64,000 nucleotides of DNA, taken from Leguminivora glycinivorella. Lineage: Eukaryota > Arthropoda > Insecta > Lepidoptera > Tortricidae. The stretch is taken from the NCBI RefSeq assembly GCF_023078275.1, contig NC_062979.1:12406502-12470501 (forward strand), in the 5' to 3' direction. The notes below the pieces were generated by a model. It saw nothing but the letters and a program-made list of their open reading frames with translations, was not told where the DNA came from and searched no databases. The position numbers and the translations under genes are program-made. Below are positions 32,830-45,049 of this stretch, in pieces. Numbering within the stretch: position 1 is the first letter of the stretch; every line of letters starts with the position of its first letter.

Positions 32830-34096
32830 TACAGATAAATTTTGTTACACTATTGGTTAAAACAAACAGTGGCGAAATAATATTATAATTATATTGTTAT
32901 GTAATTAGGTAAGGTGCGCTGAGTCTAGTACCTAATTGTCACAAATACACGTGAAATTATGATATATCAAACATTAATTTTATCTCCAGCCTTTGAAACG
33001 AATTTTACTCCATAATATTTATAGAAAAGCCGACCAATTGAGGGCAACACCTAGCGAATACCTACCTAAGCATAACTTTGACACAAGCTAAGGCGCAACT
33101 TCCCCGCAGATCGCAGTATTGTCCCAACTTGAGCGCTAAGAACTTAACTAGTGGCAACTTTGCTCGGCTGCAAACAGAGGCAAGTCATTCGATACGCATC
33201 TAGATGAAGGTGAATATTCACAATAAAGCGCACTGTGAGTACGCTTAATACACGGCCCGATTTTAAGTATTTGAAATTAAAATTCAAAATGCGTCAATGT
33301 ACGGACGGAAATGAAAATGTGTTATAAAACAAGTCACTTCTATGTGTACAATGACGGCTTTGACCTAAATTATATTATAGGTATCCTGTTTTTCTTATCT
33401 TCTACCCATATGTTAGGTTTGAATTCTGAATAAATAAATGTCATATACCTACAAAGAATATTCATGACATTTTATTTCAGCTTATAGTTAAAATAGTAGT
33501 GTCACTACTAAGAAAACACCACAGAACTTGAAAACACAAATTAAAATATTTTTTATGAAAATAATTTAATTTCTTCAGTTCCGAATAAATGTTAGAATTT
33601 CAGAAATATGCGGTTTTACAGATGGAGACAAGAATACTTAAAGCATGATTTAAACTCTTCTTGTAACTAGGACAAAGAGTTTATTAATTTTCTGGATTAC
33701 GAATGCGTAAGTAACCAGGAAGGAAACTCAGTTACACACTTTTCGTATGATGTAAATACGGAGCTCCAGTATTTATAGTGTTTATGTGTTGTAAAGTAAA
33801 TTTAATTATTCCGCGCAATGAACAAGCCCTACATTCCCAACGCGTACCACGTGAAGATAGCATTCGCCTCACAAACGTACAATCGTGAAATTTCGTTTTA
33901 GTACGGCAAGCTGAGGTCTGGCGAGACAATAGACTACGAGATAAGTAACAACACGAGTAACACAACACACGGCAACGACAACAACAGTATTACACAGGAC
34001 AAGACTAGTAATATTACGAGTAATCTATTGGCATTTTTCCTACATGTGCTCATTAATGTAGGTACTGGTTTCATTTGATATTTAATTATCTAGAAC
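32830..34096. other. No gene seen
   Basis: AT-rich; a 78-codon minus-strand frame at 33732-33968 has no domain. Confidence 0.4.
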
Positions 34097-34384
34097 AGCG
34101 GTTCTCAAACTTATTTTCCCGTGGAACCCTTTTAGAAAGTAAAACATCTGACGGCACCCTTAATTTTTTTTTATTGCAATCTTCATTCATGATAGTAAAT
34201 CTAATCACTAGATTCTAATGTGAGGTAGTACATGAAACTGTTTTTTATTTTTTAACAATTGGTGAATATTTGGTTTTATGGAAGAGAGTTGAAGTTGCAT
34301 ATCAGGTACCCAAAATTCACACTGAGCCCCCAGAGAGGCTTTGCGGAGCCCTAGGGGTCCGCGGAGCAAACTTGGTGCGCTGAG
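34097..34384. mobile_element. Degraded hAT MITE (CAGCGGTTCTCAAACTT)
   Basis: CAGCGGTTCTCAAACTT at 34097 is the classic start of many hAT elements. The right end AGCAAACTTGGTGCGCTG is an imperfect inverse. GAGCCCTAGGGGTCCGCGGA lies near the right end. No target duplication remains visible. Confidence 0.5.
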
Positions 34385-34562
34385 TGAGGATGGTATGTGT
34401 TTACAAATTTCAAAATGAGTTCAGACAAAGTGATGCGGATTTGGATTTAAGGTGTAGATAAGACACACCTCCGAAATTGGAGGCAGAAGTAGACATACTC
34501 ACTCATGTAACTTACTGCCCCCAAATCCAAACTTTTCAAGGTCAGTTTTTTAGCCTTTGAAG

Positions 34563-34665
34563 CACTATACATTCCTCGCCGTGAAAATGGCTTACAGGCT
34601 GAGTAGGTATAGTGATACGAAGCCTGTAGCCCTTCTTTCCCGGCGTCTGACGTAATGTACTATAT
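34563..34665. repeat. Repeat shared with 7465-7600
   Basis: GCACTATACATTCCTCGCCG at the left and CCCGGCGTCTGACGTAATG at the right, same order as the earlier copy; the middle differs. Confidence 0.45.
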
Positions 34666-35080
34666 TCGTTCATATCTTTTTCCGTGACTATTATGCTGTA
34701 GAGTAACGTATTCGAAAATAATTATGAAAATCTCATAAAACACGCAGAGGCACGTAGAGGCTCTAATACTAGTTTAACTGAGGCGCATGCTCGCATGTAC
34801 TGGTAAAGAATGGGAACACGCTAGTTTTTCTATATGTTTTCGCGTGGTGTAGGTTGCGTTGCGTGCGGCTTAGTTCTGTTTACGCTGATTTACATAAGTA
34901 ATTAAAATGCTTTTTACGGCTGCTACGCTAGCGGTTACTTAACATTAGTAGTATAATAAGTAATAAAAGTATTTCGGTTCAGAATTCGGGTGTGGTGACC
35001 TAGCGTTGGTGTAACTTTAGTGTTTATCTAGTTACTTGTTGTTGAAATTGAATTTCATATGCAAATATCAATACTAAATA
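34666..35080. other. No gene seen
   Basis: Nothing supportable before the partial SINE head. Confidence 0.3.
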
Positions 35081-35084
35081 TTTA

Positions 35085-35165
35085 CCATGCCATGGCCCCG
35101 GCAAGGTCAAAGGTCGCAGGTTCGAGTCCTGCCGGAGGTGTGAATTTTTCAATTTTTCCTTTAAT
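35085..35165 (+). repeat. Partial tRNA-SINE (B-box half)
   Basis: GGTCGCAGGTTCGAGTCCTG includes a good B-box (GGTTCGAGTCC) followed by CCGGAGGTG and a T-rich body. The A-box half is missing, so this is a truncated SINE and not a tRNA gene. Confidence 0.5.
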
Positions 35166-35258
35166 TTAAAAATATGTAATATCGCTCGCAGACGTTTCTG
35201 CATGATAAAAAACAAATTTAACTAAATATTTATTTACTTTTTTTTTATATATACTATA

Positions 35259-35300
35259 TTGTTTCCCACTGCTGGGCAAAGGCCTCCCCTGTTTTCCGCC
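35259..35300 (+). repeat. Fragment of LINE tail (CCCACTGCTGGGCAAAGGCC)
   Basis: TTTCCCACTGCTGGGCAAAG followed by GCCTCCCCTGTTTTCCGCC, a longer version of the motif at 30280-30308. Confidence 0.45.
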
Positions 35301-36663
35301 ACTTAAGTAAGTAAAACTAAAGTAATGTGTGGGTAGAAAATTATTCTCAATTTAACCCACGTCTCCACGTATACTGGTTGAATTTACTTATGTCAATATA
35401 TTTATGTAACATTTTATGTTTAAAAATATTCTACCGGTAAATGACAGTTTAATCTAAGATGACGCATGCCTGATAAAAAAGTAAACTGATTATTTTTTGT
35501 TCAACGTATACATATAAAAAAAGAATTAACACTTACGCCGATTTCAATATCGCAAAATTAAAAACAACAAACCGAAAACCGGCATGATAATCAAACGAGG
35601 GTCACCACGCGTCATGTAATCCCTCAGGAGCTGGCGCGGCCGATAATTCATCAACGGATACCCATTGACACGTTGTACTGAATACTGACAGCGGTCGTTT
35701 CCGGACAAGTCCACGTTATACACAACAATATGTCCACCCTACTCCGAACAAGATTGCGTTTTAGGATAATCTAAATAAGATTTATTTTTGTGTGGGTTGT
35801 TAAAATAGCTACGCTGGCCATGAAAAGTCGAATTTTGGTGGAAAAGTTGATTGAATTCTTGTTCCGGCGGTATAGGGATTAATTTTAAATAAATCTATTC
35901 AGGATTGTAGCATTCTGATTTTAGAGGGCCACTAGAATCACCTAGTAGATTAAGCAAAGGTTAATTAATCTGTCAAAAGGGAGTCATTATGCTGCTTTAT
36001 GTATTGAAGTTATTCCACACCCATTTACGATCTTCCGAAAGTATTTGGAATACGTAACTATAGTTTTATATAGATACACAGCACACACCTACACTTTAGT
36101 TTTAGAACATTTTCTTAGATAAATATGTATATTTATATATTTCCATTTTGCTGTAGTTTTATAAGGAATATGGAATAATTCAATATTACCGCCTAAGTAA
36201 ATATCCATTGTAATATCCCACGCAAACACATCCCCTTTGTTTGCAAAAGTGCCGTAATGTTAAACCGACACCGAATCAATCAAATTAACGGCGCCGGTAA
36301 CAAATTTAGTACCGAAACCATCGCTAACAAGAATTGACAGCCCACTGCTTACGCGGCTCTCAAAATAGCGCGCTCTCTCCAAAAGAGGGATGGCCATATC
36401 GGTGTAACCCCAGTTAGAAAGGGACGCACAAAATCCCCTATTACAAACTGCAAAGCCTCCCCATTGATCACAGTAACGCGTAAAGCCTTTAAAAAATCCA
36501 GCAATTTATTTAGTCGGTAACAACAGCTTACTCGCCGGATTGTCTTGAAAATAAAAGCCATCGTTGAACCCGACCATTATTTTTCATGATAGGGAATAAT
36601 TTATTTTTGTTTAGTTAGTTTTCTTGGGTTATGCCAGTCTCTGCGGATTACACAGCTTACAAG
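35301..36663. other. No gene seen
   Basis: AT-rich. A 70-codon minus-strand frame at 36349-36561 has no recognised domain. Confidence 0.4.
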
Positions 36664-36865
36664 CCAATACCAGGGGCGGCTGACTCCGCGATTCTATCGC
36701 CGCGCTACAATTTACATGCCGGCGGCCGCGAGTTCGCGGCCCGTTCAGTGGTGACGACCTTCGCGCTATGCAATAAAATTCAATGTCGGTTGCTGGCACC
36801 GCACGCCATTTTGTTAATTTAGGTAAGAATTTAGAATGGCGGCATTTTGTGAACATCAAAGTTCA
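36664..36865 (+). repeat. Interspersed repeat with GCGAGTTCGCGGCC
   Basis: Begins about CCAGGGGCGGCTGACTCCGC, includes CGGCGGCCGCGAGTTCGCGG and GAATGGCGGCATTTTGTGAA. The inverse copy is at 32648-32829. Confidence 0.65.
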
Positions 36866-37154
36866 ACCTCGTTTACATTATAACTGCTGCAGCCAAAGAG
36901 TATTATACACTACGAAAATATGGCCTAAAACGCAAGTCTAACTTGGTACCGGATCATTCAGTTAGAATAAAGTGAATTAGAAAAGAATATCTATGGTAGG
37001 TATTCTGCCTTCGTATATTTCCATAATTCAATGTAAATAAAACAATATTATATTATATTTTTCTTTTCCAAGACATGTAATAATCATTACGTGTTAGTGA
37101 GATACACGTACATAGATAGTAATTTAGTACTAGCCACCATTTGTTTGATAACCT

Positions 37155-37262
37155 GTTATTACTGGTGGGAACCTATAATTGGCTGTTTGTTACTAGGGCT
37201 ATATTATTTATTCTGAATTGTAAGCTGTTGGTTCTCCAAATAATAAATAAATAAATATAAAC
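37155..37262 (+). repeat. Possible retroposon tail ending in (AAAT)n
   Basis: TGTAAGCTGTTGGTTCTCCA followed by AATAAATAAATAAATA, typical of a retroposon 3' end. The element class is not resolved. Confidence 0.35.
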
Positions 37263-37295
37263 GAACTCAAGTCATACAATCATGCTACATGCTTA

Positions 37296-37433
37296 CCCTT
37301 TATTCATAAACCTACTCTAAAGTTATCAAGCCGATAAAGTTGGCTTGTCCCTTTCCGACGTATTGGTGTGATAGAAAAGAACAAACGAGCTTTATCATCG
37401 TGATAACTTTAGAGTACGTTTATGAATAAGGGG
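37296..37433. mobile_element. Hairpin MITE CCTTATTCATAAAC
   Basis: CCCTTTATTCATAAACCTAC plus TCTAAAGTTATCA at the left is inverted at the right (GATAACTTTAGAGTACGTTT). The middle has GTTGGCTTGTCCCTTTCCGA. This is a common lepidopteran MITE from memory. Confidence 0.75.
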
Positions 37434-37465
37434 GTTATTGTATGTTTCACTTAGACTGAGAACGG

Positions 37466-37575
37466 TTTTTTTTTTTTTTTTTTTTTTTATTATGGACTGA
37501 TCGGCGATTGACCCTAGTCACACCTGATGGGAAGTGAAGACAGAGTCTAAGATGGAGCTCTAAGGTTTAGAGATT
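37466..37575 (-). repeat. T-run and short repeat end
   Basis: 23 T residues (37466-37488) are followed by GGACTGATCGGCGATTGACC and CACCTGATGGGAAGTGAAGA, looking like an inverted, poly(A)-tailed retroposon end. Confidence 0.4.
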
Positions 37576-37857
37576 TACGACTATATTTTCGTTCTAAGTG
37601 AGACTATAGTGATGTTCGCATTTTAGTTTAGTTGAGTTCGTACTTCGAAAATATTTTATAAATATATAACGAATAGAGTTAGTGCGGAAATGAAATGTAT
37701 GGGATCTTGTACATTACACGGGTCATCTAATCTCAAAATGTATTTGATCCCATACATTGCACGACTTTTGTGTTTCCATGCGCACATATTCTACATATTT
37801 GATAAGTTAATTTCAAGCATTTAATTGTTTTTGTATTTGGAACCATTTGTTGTTATT

Positions 37858-37999
37858 CAATACAATACAATACAATACAATACTCTTTATTGCACACCTC
37901 ACATAGTTTACAAGTAATACACAAGAAACAAAACAAATTAAACAGAGGTAACAACAGGCGGTCTTATCGCTTAAGAGCGATCTCTTCCAGACAACCTTT
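37858..37999 (-). repeat. LINE 3' tail, inverse copy
   Basis: TACAATACAATACAATAC followed by TCTTTATTGCACACCTCAC and GCGATCTCTTCCAGACAACC; inverse of 4305-4438. Confidence 0.6.
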
Positions 38000-38281
38000 G
38001 GGTACTGGAGTTAATATAATCAGAAAATAATTCAATAATAATTCAAATAAATTTTGGAATTCAAACAAAAAATTGTAGATACTTGACTTGGGAGGGCAGC
38101 AAGTTAACGGTACCGCTGTCCTAGGAAACTTGAGCTTTAACAACACGCGTATGTCGCGTATGCAATCGTACTGATGTAAGAAATGAAATCCCTATAAGTA
38201 AATAATTTTATTTTGGTAAAAGTTTTGCTGAAAACTTTTGCATGTGTGTTTAATCACTTATTAAATACAAAATATGTACGT
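38000..38281. other. No gene seen
   Basis: AT-rich spacer. Confidence 0.3.
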
Positions 38282-38460
38282 ACTAGCTTTTGCCCACGGC
38301 TTCGCTCACGTTAAATTCGAAAATGGGTTAGAAAGAGACAAAATGTCACTCTCCATCCCTTCAACTATATCCACTTAAAAAATTACGCCAATACGTCGCT
38401 CCGTTTCGCCGTGAAAGACGGACAAACAAACAGACACACACACTTTTCCATTTATAATAA
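38282..38460 (+). repeat. Retroposon 3' tail (RTE-like), first of a tandem pair
   Basis: ACTAGCTTTTGCCCACGGCT through ACGGACAAACAAACAGACAC to TTCCATTTATAATAA. It directly precedes a second copy in the same orientation. Confidence 0.6.
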
Positions 38461-38462
38461 AA

Positions 38463-38644
38463 ACTAGCTTTTGCCCGCGGCTTCGCTCGGCTTAGAAAGA
38501 GACAAAAAGTACCATATGTCACTCTCCACCCCTTCAACTATCTCCACTTAAAAAATCACGTCAATTCGTCGCTTCGTTTGGCCGTGAAAGACGGACAAAC
38601 AAACAGACACACACACTTTCCCATTTATAATATTAGTATGGATT
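38463..38644 (+). repeat. Retroposon 3' tail (RTE-like), second of a tandem pair
   Basis: ACTAGCTTTTGCCCGCGGCT, CACTCTCCACCCCTTCAACT, and the complete end TAATATTAGTATGGAT. Confidence 0.65.
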
Positions 38645-40400
38645 AGTATGGATTCGAGGATTTATAACGCGATGGTACATGGTTTTGTTACCTACGATCA
38701 AATAAAGAGTACTATTTTAGGCTACCATTAGTAAGGGCCTGTTAGATCTTGCACTCTTTGAAATGACTGAGAAAACCCTCATAAACCTCAAACATGAAAC
38801 CTCGGTAAGAGACTAAATTCTAAAAAGTAAAAACACGTGAAACCGGCTCCAATAATGGCATCGACGCTTCACTATTATGTGCAATATCAACGAAACCCCC
38901 AGGTGAGCTGCATGTGCAACCGATTTCACCGATTCCAAGAACATCCCGGGACCAGACTCGGGTGCACATTCATATCACTAATCTGTGATACCAATAGGAC
39001 ACAACCTAAGCGCGTCTCTCTCGCAATAACATACAGGTGGTCAACAAATTCCAGTTCTTTATTTGCAATCTTGTTGTAGAAATAGCATAATAGTATAACG
39101 ATAAATGTTTTAAACATACAAGGGCATTGGATGAAAATAGACACGAAGGGAAAGGGTGGGGCTTGTAACGTAATGTAAAATTATGAAATCTTTAATTTTT
39201 TAATTTTTCATACTAAATAACCATTGTCATTGACGTTGTCTGTCACGCTTTAGACTTAACATAGTTCGCATTACATTATCTCTTAGGAAAAACTTTATAG
39301 GGTGATAACAATCAAAATAAGTACAAGTAACTTTTAAAAGTCGCTGAACAAATGTTGGTCAGTATAAGGAGTACAGCCTACAGTTATATATATATTATTT
39401 TTGCTTTTGTTGCACGGCACGGTATTAATAAATCAAAAAAATTACGTTGGCCTTATTTTAGAATACGTTTCGATCTCCAGACGAAGCAAATAATTTTTAG
39501 AATATCTTTAAATGCAGTTATTAACTTCTACAAAATAACATACAGTCTTTTTCTATCTACGATGATTAAGGTACTTTCCCTTCACGTCTCATAGTTTTGG
39601 GACGCCCTGTATTAATGTGAGTAGGACGCCTTTATTATTGACATGTTTTCTAAACCTGAATGCGCCTCCGAGAGTCCTGCGACATCGTATTTATTTTCCC
39701 CATTTTCCGTGGACAGTGAAAAGTAAATTCAGAGGACAGTTAGGAAATGCCAGTTGAAAGGCGAGATTTATTTGAATGTTTGCTTTTGTAAGTAAAACCA
39801 GAGATCTGTGTTATATCAAAAACGACGTACGCGCTAAATAAATATCACAGCGTACACAGTGATATATTTGTATCAAGTGGAATCAAAATGTATATTTATA
39901 AATCTGGATGAAAAACTAACAGCGGTACCTACATATTTTTATTTACGCTTTAAATAATCTATTTTTTATATAAACGCTAATATTAATATACTAAATAGTA
40001 GGTAGATTACATAGAAAGGTAGGAGATAATATTTAGACTACCTACTAGACATAATATTCTTAATTTATTTTTAGCGCTGTAGATTCCAGGAATTCTAGGA
40101 TACGATTCTATTTTGTTAGGTACATAGATAAATTATCTATTCTCGTTAACTCTGTTATTTTCTTGGCAGTAAGTCAAATCAAAGATGTCATTTAATTAGG
40201 GAGTTGTTTTCAGTTTATAAATAGAGTGTATTAGTTTAACTTGGTTATTTCGATCCATATTCTGGAATGTCAAATATACGAGATCGATATTATATGTTTA
40301 TCGTAAAGTGACATAAAGTACACAAAAAAAGATAGGTATTCCAAATATTAAAAACTGAGTAGGTATAAACAGGCATCATAAATTATCGCTTAAAACGCTT
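38645..40400. other. No gene seen
   Basis: About 1.75 kb of AT-rich DNA. Several 70-80 codon frames on both strands lack domains. Confidence 0.4.
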
Positions 40401-41070
40401 AGGGCCGGTTGCACCAAACCGTATGTCACCGTTAAAGCGTTCGTTAAAATTTATTGTATGGGAAGTTCTATAGTCGTCTGATGCGTGACGTTGATGAGTC
40501 TGTCCAATGTGGTTGATGCAACCATGGTGTTTTCAGTCAAAGGATATAGTAAATCCGATGTACTTTGGATATGTTTAGGAAAGTTAACGATAGAGGGCGT
40601 GAAAAACAATTATTTGCCGTAGTGCAAGTTGTTCGCTAGATGTCACTGTTACCTCCGCAAACTGGGTAATGACATGTTTTCGTAAAATGTATAAGTATTT
40701 TTTGATGTCCAAAATTTTCGCTAGATGTCACTGTACCAACCGCAAACTAGCGAACGGCCTTCTATGGCTAATTACATGTATTAAATTGTAAATTTTGTTA
40801 ATGTGAACTTTCTTTGGCAAATGAGTTAGCGTTCAAATACTGAGTAATGTGACTGTTTGATGAAGCACCTATTTAGAAATCCCGCCATAAATATGTGGAG
40901 TTCCATGTTTAAAGGGTCCACATGCTTTATGTTCGAAAAATAACCTTTAGGCATGGAAAGTCACATGAAAAGTTGTCGTAACTTAATAATAGATGGCGCT
41001 GCATTCGAAAATCTTGACTGATAACTCTATACCATACTATTCAATATACTCTATGGATGCAACTGGTCCT
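40401..41070. mobile_element. Candidate TIR element AGGGCCGGTTGCACCA
   Basis: AGGGCCGGTTGCACCA at 40401 and GGATGCAACTGGTCCT ending 41070 are imperfect inverted repeats. Inside, GGTTGATGCAACC near 40510 may be the end of a shorter related MITE. A TTCGCTAGATGTCACTGT motif plus CCGCAAACT is directly repeated at about 40630 and 40728. Boundaries are tentative. Confidence 0.4.
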
Positions 41071-41142
41071 TAATCTTACGCCAGTTTTGGTAACGGAGGA
41101 CTCGGAGCATGTATCTGAGATGTGAATCCGCCTTCACCACAG

Positions 41143-41282
41143 CATGCGTAGCCGAATGCACAAACGCTCACAAAACGCTCGTAGATTATTCATCACCCTT
41201 GCGTATTGGCGCGACAGAGCCAGACTACCTTTCGCGGCGTTTCGTTTTCGTTTCGTAGAAATGCCATTCGGCTACGGGGCCT
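41143..41282 (+). mobile_element. GTAGCCGAATGGC MITE copy
   Basis: CATGCGTAGCCGAATGCACA at left, AAATGCCATTCGGCTACGGG at right, with TTGGCGCGACAGAGCCAGAC in the body. Confidence 0.8.
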
Positions 41283-41504
41283 TTTTTTGACGTTGGGGAA
41301 ATGCATTTACGCATGCCATCCGGTCCGGGGGACCTGGGGCGATGACGGACTAACCAGAAGGACTACGATCTAAAACCACCAACGAATTCCGTCTCCGCCT
41401 TGGGTGGAGTGTCGCAGGGTCACTATAAGCATTCCACCACGTACACCCCGGCGGGCGACCTGCTGGCCGCATGCAGTTTGGGCGCCAGTTAGTCAGGCAC
41501 CCCC

Positions 41505-41590
41505 AAAAAGGTCGCTGTCAGGATCGAACCTGAGAACATCTGCGTACGAAGCCAGCGCACTACCACGGGACTACTCCTTCTCGGCTACGG
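41505..41590 (-). repeat. tRNA-derived SINE head
   Basis: On the minus strand the order is GGTAGTGCGCTGGCTTCGTA (A-box-like) then CTCAGGTTCGATCCTGACAG (a good B-box), the layout of an RNA polymerase III promoter. No complete cloverleaf is evident. The GC-richer block 41290-41500 upstream may be the SINE body. Its far end abuts a second CTCGGCTACGGGGCC motif like the end of the MITE at 41282. Confidence 0.5.
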
Positions 41591-41781
41591 GGCCCTGGAG
41601 TCCTTACTTTTTCTTTAAATAGTGTATGGCGTCTATTTATATTTAGGATTCTACCTCAGATATTACGAAATTTAAACCTAGGACATAACATATTTTTAAA
41701 ACCTAGGATATAACTACGCAAAAAATACTACCAAGGATTATCGTCCTTCGTATTATATCTAATACAAAAACGTTTCTAATG

Positions 41782-42112
41782 AGAAACGCTGGTAGCCCAA
41801 CGGTAAGTACGTGCGACTTTCGTTCCGGAGGTCGCGGGTTGGAACCCTGGCTCGCACCAATGAGTTTTTCGGAATTCATGTGCGAAATGTCATTTGATAT
41901 TTGCCTGGCGCTTTTCGGTGAAGGAAAACATCGTGAGGAAACCGGACTAATTCCAATAAGGTCTTAGTTTTTACCCTTCGGGTTGGAAGGTCAGATGGCA
42001 GTCGCTTTCGTAAAAACTAGTGCCTACGCCAAATCTTGGGATTAGTTGCCAAAGCGGACCCCAGGCTCCCATGAGCCGTGGCAAATGCCGGGATAACGCA
42101 AGGAGGATGATG
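41782..42112 (+). mobile_element. Full-length tRNA-derived SINE with 18-bp duplication
   Basis: The body is flanked by the identical 18-mer ACAAAAACGTTTCTAATG at 41764-41781 and 42113-42130. The tRNA-like head has an A-box-like TAGCCCAACGGTAAGT (about 41793) and a B-box-like GGGTTGGAACCC (about 41836), where one base departs from consensus. The tail GGATAACGCAAGGAGGATGA is shared with 12700-12790 and 56535-56643. Exact flanking repeats indicate a recent insertion. Confidence 0.9.
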
Positions 42113-42130
42113 ACAAAAACGTTTCTAATG

Positions 42131-42842
42131 TTTCTATCTAAAAAGTTCGTAATCATAAAGCCAGCACGAAATTCCACACTAAACTTGCATCCCGGAGACC
42201 TACGCTCTCTACGCGGTCTCTTGCTTCGTATTTACCGAAATTTATGATTTCATTTCGCCTCGCATATTTCAGCGATGTGGCATTTTGCATCGGAACGACC
42301 GGCAATATCGTAATATCGTTTTGCTACAAGTTTAATTCCTACGCGTGTGTCGCGCGGGGATAATAATTTATCGTGGTCGTTGTTTATTTTGTGGCCGTGA
42401 GTTTTGTAGAATGGCACGATGACTGATCAGGGTAGTAAGTGTATGTTTATTTCTGCAAATTATAACTTTGGTAACAGTCAGATTTTGAATAGAGGATAGC
42501 CAATGTTTTTCTTTGATCACTTGATTTTCTTGCTTACTTTTACAGTTGAACGTCAGCTACTCTTTTCAGCTTAGAAAAACAGCGTAAGAGTTTTGAATGC
42601 TTCACGGTTATTTCCATTAGACTTAGACCTAATATATATCGGCGGCTTGACCGGGAGATAGCCCGTGATTAGTTAGTAATTCCGTGATCATGATGCATGC
42701 AACTGCGTCGAAATATCGGGAGCTCGACAAAAATCAAGAAGATCTGGATTCGATTATAAATAGGAAAATTGGTAATATTTGAAAATAGCGATTTTACGGT
42801 TTTTGTTGTGAAGCCACAATTTAACCATAGCGGGTAGGTATT
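42131..42842. other. Mostly unassigned; possible repeat at 42640-42740
   Basis: CGTCGAAATATCGGGAGCTC and GAAGATCTGGATTCGATTAT near 42700 look familiar as a lepidopteran repeat but I cannot name it. No gene is seen. Confidence 0.3.
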
Positions 42843-43101
42843 TTAAATAAATAAATATTATAAGGAAGTTCTTACACAGATTGATCGAGTCCCACGGTAA
42901 GCTCAAGGAGGCTTGTGTTGTGGGTACTGAGACAACTATATATATATATAATATAAAAATACTTATATACATAGAAAACATCCATGACTGAGGAACAAAT
43001 ATCTGTACTCATCACACAAATAAATTCCTTTACCAGGATTCGAACCCGGGACCGCGGCTTAGCAGGAAGGGTGACTACGCGCTAGGCCAGACTGGTCGTC
43101 A
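42843..43101 (-). mobile_element. tRNA-derived SINE, second family, minus copy
   Basis: Read on the minus strand: CCAGTCTGGCCTAGCGCGTA (A-box region), CCCGGGTTCGAATCCTGGTA (perfect B-box), then ATTTGTGTGATGAGTAC, a (TA)n stretch and a terminal TATTTATTTATTT. The plus copy is at 60980-61243. It abuts the LINE fragment that begins at about 43102. Confidence 0.8.
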
Positions 43102-43906
43102 TTTTATTCTATCTCTTATCTCTCTTCATCTCACAAGTCGGTATAATGGCGAATCGATTATATGCACTACTGATCTTACTGACCATGACCTTATCATGAT
43201 CGGCATCAATACAGAAAGTTCTAGAAGCACGACTCCAAAACGATCGAGGTTAAAAATTGACTACGACGGCTTATGTAGAGAGCTACAATGTGTTGACTGG
43301 AGCCCTGTTAGCCAAGCTGGTACTGTCGATGATGCCGTATCTATTTTCTCAAATGTCATTTCAAACGCGGTCTCTAAGAATATGAAAATGACCCACGTAA
43401 GGCGCTCTAGATTTTGCATCCAACTTTGGATGACTCCGGGTCTTATACGGTGTTCAAAGCATAGGGACAAACTTCATCGTATCTCTAGACAGTTTCCAAA
43501 CGATAAAATGAAGAGACTAATTTATACAAGGTATCGCAACTTTTACATAAAACTTCTTAGAAAACTCAAGGCTGAACACGAAAAAAGGAGCTGATCGCTC
43601 ATACTAAATCACCTAAAAAACTATGGCAAGTTATCAATAAGATCGCTCACCGCAACCCCAAGTCTACTACTGCCCAAAATTTGTTAAAAATAAAAAACTC
43701 AGAGAGAGAGTCGTTAAATATGTGCAATGAATATTTTTCTTCTATTGGACAAAATCTTGCTAGCAAAATACTTACTACAGAAAAGGTAACACAAGAGTCT
43801 CAGGCCATAGCTTATTCGCCTACAGTTAGCTCAATTTTTATGCCTCCTACAGACAAATATGAAGTCTTAAATCTTATTATGAAGTTAGACCCAGATAGCT
43901 CTCCTA
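43102..43906 (+). pseudogene. CR1/L2-group LINE, 5' part: endonuclease end and linker
   Basis: Frame open from about 43120 to 43594 reads TTDLTDHDLIMIGI, matching the last catalytic SDH/TDH motif of AP-type endonucleases in non-LTR elements, followed by a linker. The frame ends at a stop after KRS (43594), then continues in another frame as KLWQVINKI ... (to 43906), including FSSIGQNLASKI and KLDPDSSP, typical of the pre-RT region. This is one frameshift near 43590. The sequence is interrupted at 43906 by the 3.8-kb foldback; the rest of the protein resumes at 47716. Frames do not rejoin by simple excision of the insert plus one TA, so a further indel is likely. Confidence 0.75.
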
Positions 43907-45049
43907 GTCATAGGGCTTACGGCGAAATTATGGTCAAAAGCTGCACTTTATGCAGAAAGCAAGCCACTTTGCACAGTGATACTAGGGACCAATACAAATG
44001 ATTTCATCCGAGGAAACACGATTTTTATCCACTAGAATTCAAGATGGCGGACATTTTCCAAAATGGCGGCCGCATATTTTTAAAAATTTATAGAATCATA
44101 ACGGTTGCACTGATTTTGATGGTTGAGGTGTCTATCAGTTCGTATTGAAGAGTTTATTAATATAAAAAATTAAAGTCATTAAAAAATTAAGATGGCGGCC
44201 GAATAATAAGAAAAATATGAATTTTCAAACTTTTTTTTTTATTCTCGTGAAATTTACCAATAAATTTTCTATGACATGGCCACATTTTTATGTATTTAAA
44301 TTAAACCTGATAATATTATCTACATAATAAAGTAAACATCATGAAAATCCGTTGAGAAGTTTTTGAACTGTACCCATTTCAAATGGAGCGCACGGATTTA
44401 AAAGACGTTTTTGCACGTGATGAAAAAAAATTTGGAATCATAACGGCTGCACCGATTTTAATGTTTGTATTAAAACGTTTATTAATATAAAAATTAAAAT
44501 CATTTAAAAAATTAAAGATGGCGGCCGAATAATAAGAAAAATATGAAATTTTTAATTTTTTTTGTATTCTCACGAAATTTACGAATAGTTTTTCTACGAT
44601 ATGGTCACATTTTTATTTATTGAAATAAACTCTGATAATATCATCTGCAAAATAAAAAAAAACATTAAAATCCGTTCAGTACTTTTTGAACTATACGCAT
44701 TGCAAATGAAGCGCGCGGGTTTGAAAGACGTCTTTGCACTTGATGTGATGCATCTGTGTGATGCGATATTTATTTTGGTCACAACTTACTATATTACTGT
44801 TCAGAATCAATGTTTTTAGTATGTATATACATTATTAGTTTTTTATTCCGAGTTTAGGTATATTTAGATAACCCCCGTAAACTTTGATGGTCATAATTCT
44901 TATTTTAATACATAAAAGAACTTCAATAGGTACACATAACATTTGTATCACTTCTCCTTTTCAAGGCTAGAGATAATCTCCGACAACTTCTGTAGGGGGC
45001 TACGGAAACATATATTAATACAAAACTTATTTTTTGCTTCTCGTCTAGG

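Noticed and set aside
36349..36561. 70-codon frame as a small host gene
   Set aside because: No recognised motif and no supporting context; length is expected by chance.
42843..43101. tRNA gene at the B-box near 43030
   Set aside because: The tRNA-like head continues into a SINE body and tail that recurs at 60980-61243.
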